Positions 44,069 through 52,352 of a stretch of 64,000 nucleotides of DNA are shown here, piece by piece. The first letter of the stretch is position 1. The number at the start of each line of letters is the position of its first letter. The notes below the pieces were generated by a model. The model did not search any database and was not told the DNA's origin. It saw nothing but the letters and a program-made list of their open reading frames with translations. A program made the position numbers and the translations under genes. Source of the stretch: Dysgonomonas sp. UBA7710 (lineage in GTDB: Bacteria > Bacteroidota > Bacteroidia > Bacteroidales > Dysgonomonadaceae); assembly GCF_002482385.1 (NCBI RefSeq), contig NZ_DLFW01000038.1:50609-114608 (forward strand), written 5' to 3'.

Positions 44069-44986
44069 ATGTGCAACAAAAGCCTGGTATCCATTACAGA
44101 TTATTCTAAAGAAGATATTCTGAGAATAATCAACTTGACTAAAAAGTTTGATGAGAATCCTAACCGGAGATTATTGGAAGGTAAAGTCTGTGCTACCCTT
44201 TTCTTCGAACCCTCTACCCGTACACGCCTTAGCTTCGAAACTGCAGTAAACAGGCTGGGCGGTCGCATCATAGGTTTTTCCGATGCTGCCACCACCAGTT
44301 CTTCGAAAGGGGAAACACTTAAAGATACGATTGCCATGGTAAATAACTATGCCGATATTATCATTATGCGTCATCATCTCGAAGGGGCTGCACGCTACGC
44401 GTCGGAAGTATCTTCTATACCCATCATTAATGCCGGGGACGGAGCTAACCAGCATCCGACACAAACGATGCTCGACCTTTATTCCATATTCAAAACGCAG
44501 GGCACGCTGGAGAATCTTGAACTAACAGTTGTCGGTGATTTAAAGTATGGACGCACAGTACACTCCCTTATAATCGGGATGTCGCACTTCAATCCTACAT
44601 TCAATTTTGTAGCTCCCGAAGAATTAAGACTACCCGAAACATACAAAAACTTCTGCGATTCGCACAATATAAAGTATAAAGAATACACAGATTTCTCTCC
44701 GGAAGTGATAAACAATGCGGATATACTTTATATGACCCGCGTACAACGCGAACGCTTCACAGACCTGATGGAGTACGAAAAGGTGAAGAATGTATATATC
44801 CTCAAGAAAGATATGATAGCGGATACTAAAGAGAACCTGAGAATATTACATCCTCTTCCTCGCGTAAATGAAATACAACAGGATGTGGATGACAGTCCTA
44901 AAGCCTATTATTTTGAACAGGCAAAGAACGGAGTTTTTACCCGTGAAGCCGTTATATGTGATGCTTTGAATATTAATGTAGAATAA
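44069..44986 (+). CDS. pyrB: Aspartate carbamoyltransferase catalytic subunit
   Basis: 305 residues. It catalyses the committed step of pyrimidine synthesis, carbamoyl phosphate plus aspartate to carbamoyl aspartate. The phosphate-binding STRTR motif is at 49-53 (FFEPSTRTRLSFE), the GDGANQHPTQTMLDLYSI segment and the MTRVQRERF and HPLPRVNEI motifs follow. The regulatory-subunit gene follows after 13 bases. A leader ORF and intrinsic terminator directly upstream suggest control by attenuation. Confidence 0.98.
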   Translation: MCNKSLVSITDYSKEDILRIINLTKKFDENPNRRLLEGKVCATLFFEPSTRTRLSFETAVNRLGGRIIGFSDAATTSSSKGETLKDTIAMVNNYADIIIMRHHLEGAARYASEVSSIPIINAGDGANQHPTQTMLDLYSIFKTQGTLENLELTVVGDLKYGRTVHSLIIGMSHFNPTFNFVAPEELRLPETYKNFCDSHNIKYKEYTDFSPEVINNADILYMTRVQRERFTDLMEYEKVKNVYILKKDMIADTKENLRILHPLPRVNEIQQDVDDSPKAYYFEQAKNGVFTREAVICDALNINVE

Positions 44987-44999
44987 TCGCAATCAAGAG

Positions 45000-45461
45000 A
45001 TGAAAGAACAAAGGAAAGAATTACAGGTAGCCGCCCTCTGTAATGGTACAGCTATAGACCATATACCCTCAAATGTAGTTTTCAAGGTAGTATCACTACT
45101 TGAGTTGGAAAAGCTGAGTAATCCTATTACCATCGGTAATAATCTGGAAAGCAAAAAGATGAATACCAAAGGTATCATCAAGATTTCCGACAAATTCTTT
45201 GAAGAAGAAGTCATTAATAAGATAGCCTTAATTGCTCCTAATGTTGTATTAAACATCATTAAAGACTACACGGTTGTGGAGAAGAAAAGGGTTATCCTTC
45301 CTCGGAAAATAAAGGGCATAATGAAGTGTAATAATCCCAAGTGTATTACCAATAATGAACCTATGCCCACTAAATTCGATGTTATTGACAGAGAGAATAT
45401 TGAGTTGCAATGTCATTATTGCAGTGTAAAAATAAAGAAAGACGAGATTATCCTGAAATGA
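45000..45461 (+). CDS. pyrI: Aspartate carbamoyltransferase regulatory subunit
   Basis: 153 residues, usual length. N-terminal allosteric domain (LQVAALCNGTAIDHIPS, the nucleotide-binding segment) and C-terminal zinc domain with Cys110, Cys115, Cys138 and Cys141 (CNNPKC and CHYC). It should give feedback control by CTP/ATP. The stop overlaps the next gene's start by 4 bases. Confidence 0.98.
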   Translation: MKEQRKELQVAALCNGTAIDHIPSNVVFKVVSLLELEKLSNPITIGNNLESKKMNTKGIIKISDKFFEEEVINKIALIAPNVVLNIIKDYTVVEKKRVILPRKIKGIMKCNNPKCITNNEPMPTKFDVIDRENIELQCHYCSVKIKKDEIILK

Positions 45462-46036
45462 AACAAGACTGGAAACCGGGAACACTGATATACCCTTTAC
45501 CTGCTGCCATGATTAGTTGCGGCAGCAATCCCGCCGAATACAACATCATTACGCTTAGTTGGTTGGGAACCATATGTACTAATCCGCCAATGTGCTATAT
45601 ATCAATCCGTCCCGAACGCCATTCCTATAATATTATCAAACAGAATATGGAGTTCGTGATAAATATTACCACCGAAGAATTGGCGTATGCAACGGACTGG
45701 TGCGGCGTCAGATCAGGGAAAGACTTCAGCAAATTTGAAGAAATGAAACTGACTGTGGGGAAAGCTTCGGTCATACAAGCTCCAATCATTGAAGAATCAC
45801 CTTTAAATATAGAATGCCGGGTAAAAGAAATACTTAGCCTCGGTTCACATGATATGTTTATAGCCGACGTGGTAAACGTAAAAGCCGACGAGAAATACAT
45901 TGACAGCACAACGGGCAAGTTCAGTCTCGAAGATGCAAATCCCATAGCTTATTCACACGGCCAGTATTACGAACTGGGTAATAAAATCGGGGGCTTCGGC
46001 TGGACTGTCAGGAAAAAGAAAGACGAAGAATTGTAA
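45458..46036 (+). CDS. Flavin reductase-like FMN-binding protein
   Basis: 192 residues from the ATG at 45458, which overlaps the pyrI stop (ATGA). A longer frame from 45410 lies inside pyrI and is rejected. The flavin reductase split-barrel is seen in YPLPAAMISCGSNPAEYNIITLSWLGTICTNPPMCYISIRPERHSY and FVINITTEELAYATDWCG. It probably reduces or binds FMN; the substrate is unknown. Coupling to pyrBI suggests co-expression with pyrimidine synthesis, but a direct link is not established. Confidence 0.9.
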   Translation: MKQDWKPGTLIYPLPAAMISCGSNPAEYNIITLSWLGTICTNPPMCYISIRPERHSYNIIKQNMEFVINITTEELAYATDWCGVRSGKDFSKFEEMKLTVGKASVIQAPIIEESPLNIECRVKEILSLGSHDMFIADVVNVKADEKYIDSTTGKFSLEDANPIAYSHGQYYELGNKIGGFGWTVRKKKDEEL

Positions 46037-46047
46037 ATATGGTATCA

Positions 46048-46806
46048 CTATATAAATACCTCAAGTCCATCATAGGATAAGAACACATTATCAGGCAGTG
46101 CCGGCTGCACTACATCATGCAAACCTATACCGTGCGACATATGAATAAGGTAAGTTTTCTTTGGAGCTATCTTTTTTACTTCACCCAATGCTTGTGACAA
46201 ATTTAAGTGTGATATGTGTTCCCCGATACGCAATGCATTTATAACCAGCACATCCAAGCCTTCCAATTTGGAATACTCTCCTTCCGGAATAAACTTCACA
46301 TCTGTCAGGTATGCAAAATTGCCGATGCGATACCCCAGAATAGGAAGTTTATAATGCATTACGCCTATGGGCTGCACCTCCACATTCTTAATAGTGAAAG
46401 GTCTATCCTTATATACTTCATGTAATAGTAACGCAGGAACGCCGGGATACTTATGTTCCAGAAAGAAATAAGGAGTCCGCTTTCTTAGAGCATCTAATGT
46501 TATATTATTGGCGTAAATATCAACATCCGCAAATCTGCAAAACGGTCGTAAATCATCTAATCCTCCAACATGGTCATAGTGTTCATGCGTAAGTAGTACC
46601 CCATCAATAGGTGCAAACTCTTCAGGCAAAATCTGCTCCCTGAAATCCGGGCCACAGTCAATCAACAATCTTATGCCATCTATACTCACCAAGACAGACG
46701 CTCGCAAGCGTCTGTCCTTTATATTACCGGAAGTACACACCTCGCATTGACATCCTATTTCAGGAACTCCTGTAGACGTCCCTGTCCCCAAGAATTTTAT
46801 CCTCAT
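46048..46806 (-). CDS. Metallo-beta-lactamase-fold phosphodiesterase (PhnP-like)
   Basis: 252 residues. Begins MRIKFLGTGTSTGVPEIGCQC, the PhnP-type start with CxxCxVC-like cysteines. The metal motif is THEHYDHVGGLDDLRPF (HxHxDH about 74-79), and further ligands lie in FAYLTDVKFI and LIHMSHGIGLHD. PhnP hydrolyses cyclic phosphate esters; related Bacteroidota proteins are uncharacterised. It probably forms an operon with the SPOR protein gene 23 bases upstream. Confidence 0.88.
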   Translation of the reverse strand: MRIKFLGTGTSTGVPEIGCQCEVCTSGNIKDRRLRASVLVSIDGIRLLIDCGPDFREQILPEEFAPIDGVLLTHEHYDHVGGLDDLRPFCRFADVDIYANNITLDALRKRTPYFFLEHKYPGVPALLLHEVYKDRPFTIKNVEVQPIGVMHYKLPILGYRIGNFAYLTDVKFIPEGEYSKLEGLDVLVINALRIGEHISHLNLSQALGEVKKIAPKKTYLIHMSHGIGLHDVVQPALPDNVFLSYDGLEVFI

Positions 46807-46829
46807 TCTTTCAATTTATTCTAATTCTC

Positions 46830-47762
46830 TTATTTAAGGATCAAAATCCACAAATCGTCGAGTGGTATTCCAAAACGGCTTATGCGCCTTGTCTTTGAAA
46901 CTCCTTCTGTATATTTTCTTGTTACTTCTTCCAGTTTTTGAATAGCATCTCTCTCAGAGTCATAACTACCTAATAAAGTATAATATATTCCCTGATTACT
47001 CCTGACGACTGTAGAGCGTTCTCCCACCCCGTTGAATGTCCGCTTAATAAATTCTGCATTATTCAGGCTTTTGAAAGAGCCAAGTACAATAGCATATTTC
47101 TTCATAAATCCGTTATCTGCCTGATCTACCAATTGCACATCTACAGAACGGAATAGTTTCCAATCAGAATCATTAAATACACGGAATGATGTCGATGGTT
47201 TTGAAGCTGGAGTTGCTATTTCTGCATTCGGAACTGTTCTGGCAACTCTCGGAGCAGCCACTGCCGGAGTTGGCGTCCCTGACGGGACTTTGGTTGTACG
47301 CTCAGGTTCCGCTGTTTTTTTCGCGGAAGTAGTGGTAGCCGATGCGGTTATACGGGTTTTCTTCACCATTGGAAAACTCTGGATTTTCGGTTCCGGAACA
47401 CCTTTCCCTACCTGAGGAATTCTGTCCGGGGTTTCAACACAGCCAAATAGAGCCTGAGATGCTGAAGAATAAGGATCTAATTCTAATGTAACAACCGGAT
47501 GCAATAATGATTTCCCTCCTTGCATAATGTCTGTTACTCCTATCTGATTTTTTATCACTGAGTCTAACTCTGCTGCTGTAATTTTTTCGATTATAATATC
47601 CGGGTCAGTAACCCGGCTGGTTTGCACCGGCATTGCTCCGTATGCTTTATTCACAGAATGATAAAAACTTTTATATTTTTTATCTCTATTTTTCTGAGAT
47701 TTACATGGTAAAGCAAAAAAGATAAAAGCTAAAAGTAAAGTTGTGTGTACCGATATTTTCAT
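46830..47762 (-). CDS. SPOR-domain exported protein
   Basis: 310 residues from the ATG at 47762, which begins the signal peptide (MKISVHTTLLLAFIFFALPCKSQ); an ATG three codons upstream is also possible. The middle is a low-complexity Pro/Thr/Ala/Lys linker, and the last 85 residues are a SPOR-type domain (YAIVLGSFKSLNNAEFIKRT, YYTLLGSYDSERDAIQ) ending in FGIPLDDLWIL. SPOR domains bind denuded peptidoglycan, often at division sites. The tail motif is shared with the next gene's product. Confidence 0.85.
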   Translation of the reverse strand: MKISVHTTLLLAFIFFALPCKSQKNRDKKYKSFYHSVNKAYGAMPVQTSRVTDPDIIIEKITAAELDSVIKNQIGVTDIMQGGKSLLHPVVTLELDPYSSASQALFGCVETPDRIPQVGKGVPEPKIQSFPMVKKTRITASATTTSAKKTAEPERTTKVPSGTPTPAVAAPRVARTVPNAEIATPASKPSTSFRVFNDSDWKLFRSVDVQLVDQADNGFMKKYAIVLGSFKSLNNAEFIKRTFNGVGERSTVVRSNQGIYYTLLGSYDSERDAIQKLEEVTRKYTEGVSKTRRISRFGIPLDDLWILILK

Positions 47763-47815
47763 AAAATCCATGTGTTTGCGAATGAAATAGTAAACCTTTA
47801 TTGCTGTTTAATATA

Positions 47816-47823
47816 CAAAGATA
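47816..47823 (-). promoter_or_regulatory. -7 promoter element of the SPOR/phosphodiesterase operon
   Basis: Minus strand TATCTTTG, matching TAnnTTTG, 53 bases upstream of the chosen start codon. Confidence 0.4.
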
Positions 47824-48001
47824 GAAAAAAACAAAAGGAAACAATATACTTATATAAGAAACTCACAAAAGTCCACCTCTTTTAACCAGATAACATTAGC
47901 TCCTTCCTTATATCTATTTATAATTACATAACAATTTTAAAAATTCAGCAGGGATTTCTCTCCCTCCCCATATAGATAATTTTTTTTGAATAAGATTACA
48001 A

Positions 48002-48036
48002 AAAACAGGGAGAACATTAATTGCTCCCCCTGTTTT
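48002..48036 (-). terminator. Intrinsic terminator of the small SPOR lipoprotein gene
   Basis: 9-bp stem (AAAACAGGG / CCCTGTTTT) with a U-run on the minus strand, 19 bases after the stop codon. The rest of the gap 47824-48001 is AT-rich without visible features. Confidence 0.8.
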
Positions 48037-48054
48037 ATTGTATTTATCTGTCGA

Positions 48055-48579
48055 TTAGTATTCTCTTTGAAGTATCCACCAGTCATTGAATGGAATACCA
48101 TATTTAGCCTTTAATGTGGAAGGTTCTCCCAATTCCGCATATTTTGCCAGAATTTCGTTTTTCTTTGCTACAGCTTGTTCCTTAGAATCGTAACTTGCAA
48201 TAATCACACGGTACATACCCTGTTCGTTACGAGCCAGAATAATATTGTAACCATCGTTTCCGAATCTTTCTTTCAATGATTCCGCTCCGGGTTTCATTGC
48301 CATAGCAGCAACTACGACACTATACGCTTTCAGTCCAGACGCATCGCTTTCATATACCGGAGTAACTTTTTCTTTTCTCACCGATTCGTTAGAACTTGCA
48401 GTATATGTTGGCGTGGTTTGTGCCGGTTTAGAAACAGCAGCCGATGTTGTATTATCTTCCACATCCCTTTCTTTAGCTGCCTCGTACACCGATTTATAGG
48501 CACTTTGCTTTGGCTTACATGAACCAAAACCTATAACAAAGGCAATAGCCAATCCGATTCCAATTAATTTTTTATTCAT
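48055..48579 (-). CDS. SPOR-domain lipoprotein
   Basis: 174 residues. Lipoprotein signal (AFVIGFGSCKPKQSAY, Cys about residue 21), a Ser/Thr-rich linker, and a C-terminal SPOR domain (YSVVVAAMAMKPGAESLKER, MYRVIIASYDSKEQAVAKKN) ending YGIPFNDWWILQ. It is a paralogue of the product encoded at 46830-47762. Likely envelope-located and peptidoglycan-associated. It has its own -7 box TATTTTTG (minus strand, 48623-48616). Confidence 0.88.
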   Translation of the reverse strand: MNKKLIGIGLAIAFVIGFGSCKPKQSAYKSVYEAAKERDVEDNTTSAAVSKPAQTTPTYTASSNESVRKEKVTPVYESDASGLKAYSVVVAAMAMKPGAESLKERFGNDGYNIILARNEQGMYRVIIASYDSKEQAVAKKNEILAKYAELGEPSTLKAKYGIPFNDWWILQREY

Positions 48580-48678
48580 AACTTTTTATAATTATCTTAG
48601 TTTTAACAATTAGCACAAAAATAATACATTAACTATTTAAAATAACAGTTTCTTGAATCAAATAGTTCCTTTTTCACT

Positions 48679-49950
48679 TTAATTAATAAATTCAAAACCC
48701 GTATACGGGACTAATGCATCCGGTATACGAATACCTTCAGCTGTCTGATTATTTTCCAGTAAAGCTGCAACTATACGCGGTAAAGCCAAAGCACTTCCGT
48801 TCAGAGTATGCACCAACTGTATCTTTTTATCAGCATCACGGTAACGGCACTTCAATCGGTTGGCCTGATAGCTTTCGAAGTTCGATACAGAACTTACTTC
48901 CAGCCATCGCTGTTGTGCTGCGGAGAATACTTCAAAGTCGAATGTAAGAGCCGAAGTAAAACTCATATCTCCACCACACAGGCGAAGAATACGCCAAGGC
49001 AATCCCAACTCTTCAACCAGAGACTGAACATGAGCCACCATTTCTTTCAATGATTGATAAGAATGTTCCGGCTTATCGATACGGACAATCTCTACCTTAT
49101 CGAACTGATGCAAACGGTTCAACCCGCGCACATCTTTTCCGTATGATCCTGCTTCACGGCGGAAACAAGCCGAATAAGCGGTATTCATTACAGGAAAATC
49201 CTTCTCTTCCAAAATTACATCACGATAAATATTAGTTACCGGAACTTCAGCCGTCGGTATCAAATATAAATCATCGAGAGTAGCATGATACATCTGACCT
49301 TCTTTGTCCGGTAACTGTCCGGTACCATATCCCGACGCAGCATTTACTACATAAGGAGGCTGTACTTCGAGATATCCTGCCTCACGTGCCTTATCCAGAA
49401 AATAATTAATCAATGCCCGTTGCAAGCGTGCACCTTTCCCTTTATAAACAGGAAAACCTGCACCCGATATCTTTACACCAAGTTCAAAGTCTATCAAATC
49501 ATATTTCTTTGCTAAATCCCAGTGAGGAAGGGAATTTTCCCCCAAATCGGGAATCGTGCCACCGGTACGTTCCACTACATTATCTTCTGGGGTGCGACCT
49601 TCAGGCACCTCATCTGCAGGAAGATTGGGAATAAGTACCAATAAATCCTGTAAATCCTGCTCCGCCTGACGCAAAGCATCTTCAAGTATTTTATTCTCGC
49701 CTTTCAATTCCGACACCCTGTTTTTTGCGGCCTCAGCTTCAGCCTTTTTTCCTTCTTTCATCAGTTGCCCGATATGTTTGGATAAACTATTGGATTCGGC
49801 AAGGCTTGCATCAAGTGTTGTTTGCGTTTTCTTTCTGGTCTGGTCTATATCCAGTACTTTCTCTATTATTTCTTTTCCGTCGAAATGCTTCTTTGCCAGC
49901 TTTTTAACAACCAGCTCCGGATTCTCACTAATGGTTTTCAGCGTCAACAT
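48679..49950 (-). CDS. serS: Seryl-tRNA synthetase
   Basis: 423 residues, full length. N-terminal antiparallel coiled coil (about 25-105) that holds the tRNA arm, then the class II core: motif 2 in CFRREAGSYGKDVRGLNRLHQF and motif 3 in NGSALALPRIVAALLENNQ. Charges tRNA-Ser. Single gene; a -7 box TAACTTTG lies on the minus strand at 50027-50020. I see no T-box leader. Confidence 0.98.
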   Translation of the reverse strand: MLTLKTISENPELVVKKLAKKHFDGKEIIEKVLDIDQTRKKTQTTLDASLAESNSLSKHIGQLMKEGKKAEAEAAKNRVSELKGENKILEDALRQAEQDLQDLLVLIPNLPADEVPEGRTPEDNVVERTGGTIPDLGENSLPHWDLAKKYDLIDFELGVKISGAGFPVYKGKGARLQRALINYFLDKAREAGYLEVQPPYVVNAASGYGTGQLPDKEGQMYHATLDDLYLIPTAEVPVTNIYRDVILEEKDFPVMNTAYSACFRREAGSYGKDVRGLNRLHQFDKVEIVRIDKPEHSYQSLKEMVAHVQSLVEELGLPWRILRLCGGDMSFTSALTFDFEVFSAAQQRWLEVSSVSNFESYQANRLKCRYRDADKKIQLVHTLNGSALALPRIVAALLENNQTAEGIRIPDALVPYTGFEFIN

Positions 49951-50027
49951 TCTATCTGTTTTTTTAGGTCGCAGACCTATTTTATTATTTCCGTATGTTT
50001 AATAACAATATTCGAGTTACAAAGTTA

Positions 50028-50409
50028 AAAATATTTTAAGTACCGCCCCATTGTTTCAGATTCTTTTTACAGGGTGCATTCTATGTTAACAGCCCTTAAT
50101 CCCAAAAGAGAAGACCAGAGAAAGTAAAAGGTAACAAAAGTAACAGTATTTTCAGTCATCAGTTAACAGTTAGCAATTAGCAACTTGTATCTCGTGTCTT
50201 GTCTACTCGTATCTCATATAACTTTCAACTTATTACTCAATACTTACTACTTTCAAAAGGTAACAAAGGTAACAGAAATACCAGTAAACAGTAAACAGTT
50301 AGCAGTTAACAACTTGTATCTCGTATAATTTTTCGTTCTTCGCTTTTGGCTCCGCCGATTTTCAATTCGTTCTTCACTTTTCGTTTTTCACTTATTATTT
50401 CCCCCTTCC
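50028..50409. repeat. Degenerate short-tandem-repeat region downstream of the phage-like HTH gene
   Basis: This gap of nearly 400 bases is packed with the same word families as 17570-18145: AAAGGTAACAAA blocks (50129, 50258), CAGTTAACAG-type heptamers (50155-50180, 50282-50312), CTTGTATCTCGTGTCTTGTCT words (50184-50215), and, close to the gene end, TTCGTTCTTCACTTTTCG words (50330-50395). No gene is seen. Confidence 0.75.
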
Positions 50410-51147
50410 TCAATCCGTTCTCGATGTATATCCCGGCGGCAGAAACGGATAAAGATTCACCTTGGGCTTCTCTACCGGAGCGGCAGATGGTTGTATGGCA
50501 GGCGGCTGTTCCATAACTTGCCCTTGCTCATTTTTCACTTTTAGTTCTTCACCTTTCACTTTTAGTTCTTCACTTTTCATTTTTCGTTCTTCACTTTTCA
50601 CTTTGCTTTCCTCTTCCAATTCCTTATCCACGGCCGCCACTACTTCCGGATTGAGCGACCCGCCCGAACGGAAACCGTTCCCTTTCAATATCATCAGTTG
50701 CCGTCTGGTTTCCTCGTCCTGTACTTCTATGACCAGCGGATGGCGTTCCGATGCCAGTAATTGGTCTTTATCCTTCTTCCTTTCTTCGCGGTCGAGTACG
50801 TATTTTATCGCGCGAATACTCGGCGGGCAGAATTTCTTTTCCACTACACGGCATTTTTCCACATCATTCGCCGGATCGTTCTTATCGGGGATATAGCTGA
50901 TCTTCTCTTTTTTCTGTATGTATCCCTCGAGCAATTGTTTCAGGCCTATGCGCGCCGAGGCTATCATCACATCTTCGCGGTGGTCGATAGCTTCTTCTAC
51001 CGCTTCTTTAAATTCGGGCTTTTCTTTTTTCCATTCATAAAATGTCTTACGGCTGATCTTAAATGATTTGCAGATTTCGGAAATGCTGCACAAGTCCTGC
51101 TCTATCATCCGGATAATCTCTGTTGCGATCTTTTCTTTATACTTCAT
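50410..51147 (-). CDS. Orphan HTH protein resembling phage terminase small subunits
   Basis: 245 residues. An N-terminal helix-turn-helix (about 5-50, IATEIIRMIEQDLCSISEIC then FKISRKTFYEWKKEKPEF) resembles homeodomain-like domains of phage small terminases and phBC6A51-type proteins. A conserved-looking middle contains CPPSIRAIKYVLDREERKKDK. Residues 182-208 are a 7-residue repeat (KVKSEER, KMKSEEL, KVKGEEL, KVKNEQG) encoded by 21-bp units of the local intergenic repeat. The C-terminus is Pro-rich. No other phage gene is near, so it may be a remnant or a domesticated regulator. Confidence 0.7.
   Translation of the reverse strand: MKYKEKIATEIIRMIEQDLCSISEICKSFKISRKTFYEWKKEKPEFKEAVEEAIDHREDVMIASARIGLKQLLEGYIQKKEKISYIPDKNDPANDVEKCRVVEKKFCPPSIRAIKYVLDREERKKDKDQLLASERHPLVIEVQDEETRRQLMILKGNGFRSGGSLNPEVVAAVDKELEEESKVKSEERKMKSEELKVKGEELKVKNEQGQVMEQPPAIQPSAAPVEKPKVNLYPFLPPGYTSRTD
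50524..50604 (-). repeat. 21-bp tandem repeat inside the HTH gene
   Basis: About four 21-bp units, each made of three heptamer-like words such as TTTTAGT, TCTTCAC and TTTTCAC on the plus strand. Identical words continue in the non-coding DNA past the stop codon (50330-50395). The repeat keeps the reading frame because 21 is a multiple of three. Confidence 0.8.
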
Positions 51148-51449
51148 AAGATACTTAAATATTAATGTTTAATAATTAGTTTCTTATACAGATAAAGATA
51201 TTTGGTTTTGATAAATTTTAGTTATAAGTAAATGAGACACAGGTAGACGGGACACAAGTTGCTAAGTTGACTGCCAACTATCTGTCAGATTTATCCCGAT
51301 CTTTTCTCAAATAAGTGATCTATAAAAATTAATGACGTATTTTTCAGGAGTATCTGTCAATAAATATTTAATACAACTTAGAGCTTGTTCAAATTTTAGT
51401 TGATTGGCACATTTTCACATCGGCATATTAGCGCATTGGCGTATTAGCA
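51148..51449. other. Intergenic region with scattered repeat words
   Basis: 302 non-coding bases. About 51230-51262 has AGACGGGACACAAGTTG-type words, and 51400-51450 has TTGGCACATTTTCACATCGGC, TATTAGCGCATTGGCGTATTAGC, similar to 12190-12235 and 38640-38660. The remainder shows nothing identifiable. Confidence 0.55.
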
Positions 51450-51606
51450 TACCGATTTCATCGGGAAATAGTATTTGTTTATCGATTTATTGTTGCCTGT
51501 AAACTATAGCAGATGTATTTTTGTATCAGAAACCAATAAAACTTATTCTTATGGAAAGAGATTTTAAAGATAAATACCTATTTAAGAGAGGCCGGGGAAA
51601 TGGAAT
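51450..51606 (+). repeat. Intact copy of a duplicated promoter/start segment
   Basis: Aligns without gaps to the decayed copy at 21157-21310. It covers the promoter, leader and first codons of the LiaF-like gene. The promoter within it is GTTG at 51492-51495, a 20-bp spacer and TATTTTTG at 51516-51523. Confidence 0.75.
51492..51523 (+). promoter_or_regulatory. Promoter of the LiaF-like/LytTR operon
   Basis: GTTG (three of four matches to TTTG), 20-bp spacer, TATTTTTG matching TAnnTTTG. An in-frame TTG at 51521 is within the -7 box, so the true start is the ATG at 51551. Confidence 0.6.
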
Positions 51607-52342
51607 CGGATTCGCTCTTTTTCTTATTCTTTTTGGCGGAATATACCTGTTTCTCAATCTTGGTATTATACCTATAGAATATAAACGGATACTTATATCC
51701 TGGCAGATGCTCCTGATCGTATTAGGTATATGGAGTTTGTTAAAAAGGCAATTTGTCGGAGCCTTCTTTCTTATAGCTATCGGCTGTTTTTTCATTTATC
51801 CTGTCTTGTGCAGCGTATTCCCCGAATATTTTGTAAGATTCGATGTCGATATTAAAACATATTGGCCTGTTTTACTTATTGCGGGAGGAGTTCTTCTGGT
51901 AATAAGCCGTTCTTTTCCTTCACCCAAAAAGGACTATAACAAAGAATACAGGCATGAGTCAACAAGTGACCATTACAATCCGGCAGAGCAAAACAGCGCC
52001 GACTATGTAGACAAAAATCTGATGTTCGGAAGCTCTGAACAAATAGTTCTCTCACAAAACTTCAAAGGAGGAGAGGCCAATGTAATGTTCGGAGAACTGA
52101 TTATAGACTTGCGCCGGGCAAATCTTAGCGAATTTGCTGGCATACTTGAAGCCAATGTGATGTTTGGCAGCATTGTCATATATACACCATCCGACTGGGC
52201 CGTAGAATTAAAAAGCAGTTCTTTACTAGGCTCTTTCGAAGACAAACGGTATCATCCCAGCGATAAAATATCAGAAATCGGTGTGCCACGTCTGGTAATC
52301 AAAGGGAGTGCTATGTTCGGAAGCGGCGAAATAAGAAACTAA
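51551..52342 (+). CDS. LiaF-like membrane protein (cell-envelope stress family)
   Basis: 263 residues from the ATG at 51551. Four N-terminal helices (GFALFLILFGGIYLFLNLGII, ISWQMLLIVLGIWSLL, FVGAFFLIAIGCFFIYPVL, YWPVLLIAGGVLLVIS) are of the DUF5668 type. A C-terminal beta-helical LiaF-like domain contains three ANVMFGE/ANVMFGS/SAMFGSG turns. LiaF proteins restrain envelope-stress signalling in Firmicutes. Here the partner is a membrane LytTR regulator 10 bases downstream. Confidence 0.85.
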   Translation: MERDFKDKYLFKRGRGNGIGFALFLILFGGIYLFLNLGIIPIEYKRILISWQMLLIVLGIWSLLKRQFVGAFFLIAIGCFFIYPVLCSVFPEYFVRFDVDIKTYWPVLLIAGGVLLVISRSFPSPKKDYNKEYRHESTSDHYNPAEQNSADYVDKNLMFGSSEQIVLSQNFKGGEANVMFGELIIDLRRANLSEFAGILEANVMFGSIVIYTPSDWAVELKSSSLLGSFEDKRYHPSDKISEIGVPRLVIKGSAMFGSGEIRN

Positions 52343-52352
52343 TATCCTGAAA

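Noticed and set aside
49951..50030. T-box leader for serS (and, similarly, for metG)
   Set aside because: No T-box core or long structured leader is present; both promoters lie close to the start codons.
50462..50896. A Ser/Phe-rich 144-codon frame on the plus strand
   Set aside because: It is antisense to the HTH gene, and its composition reflects the repeat tract read backwards.
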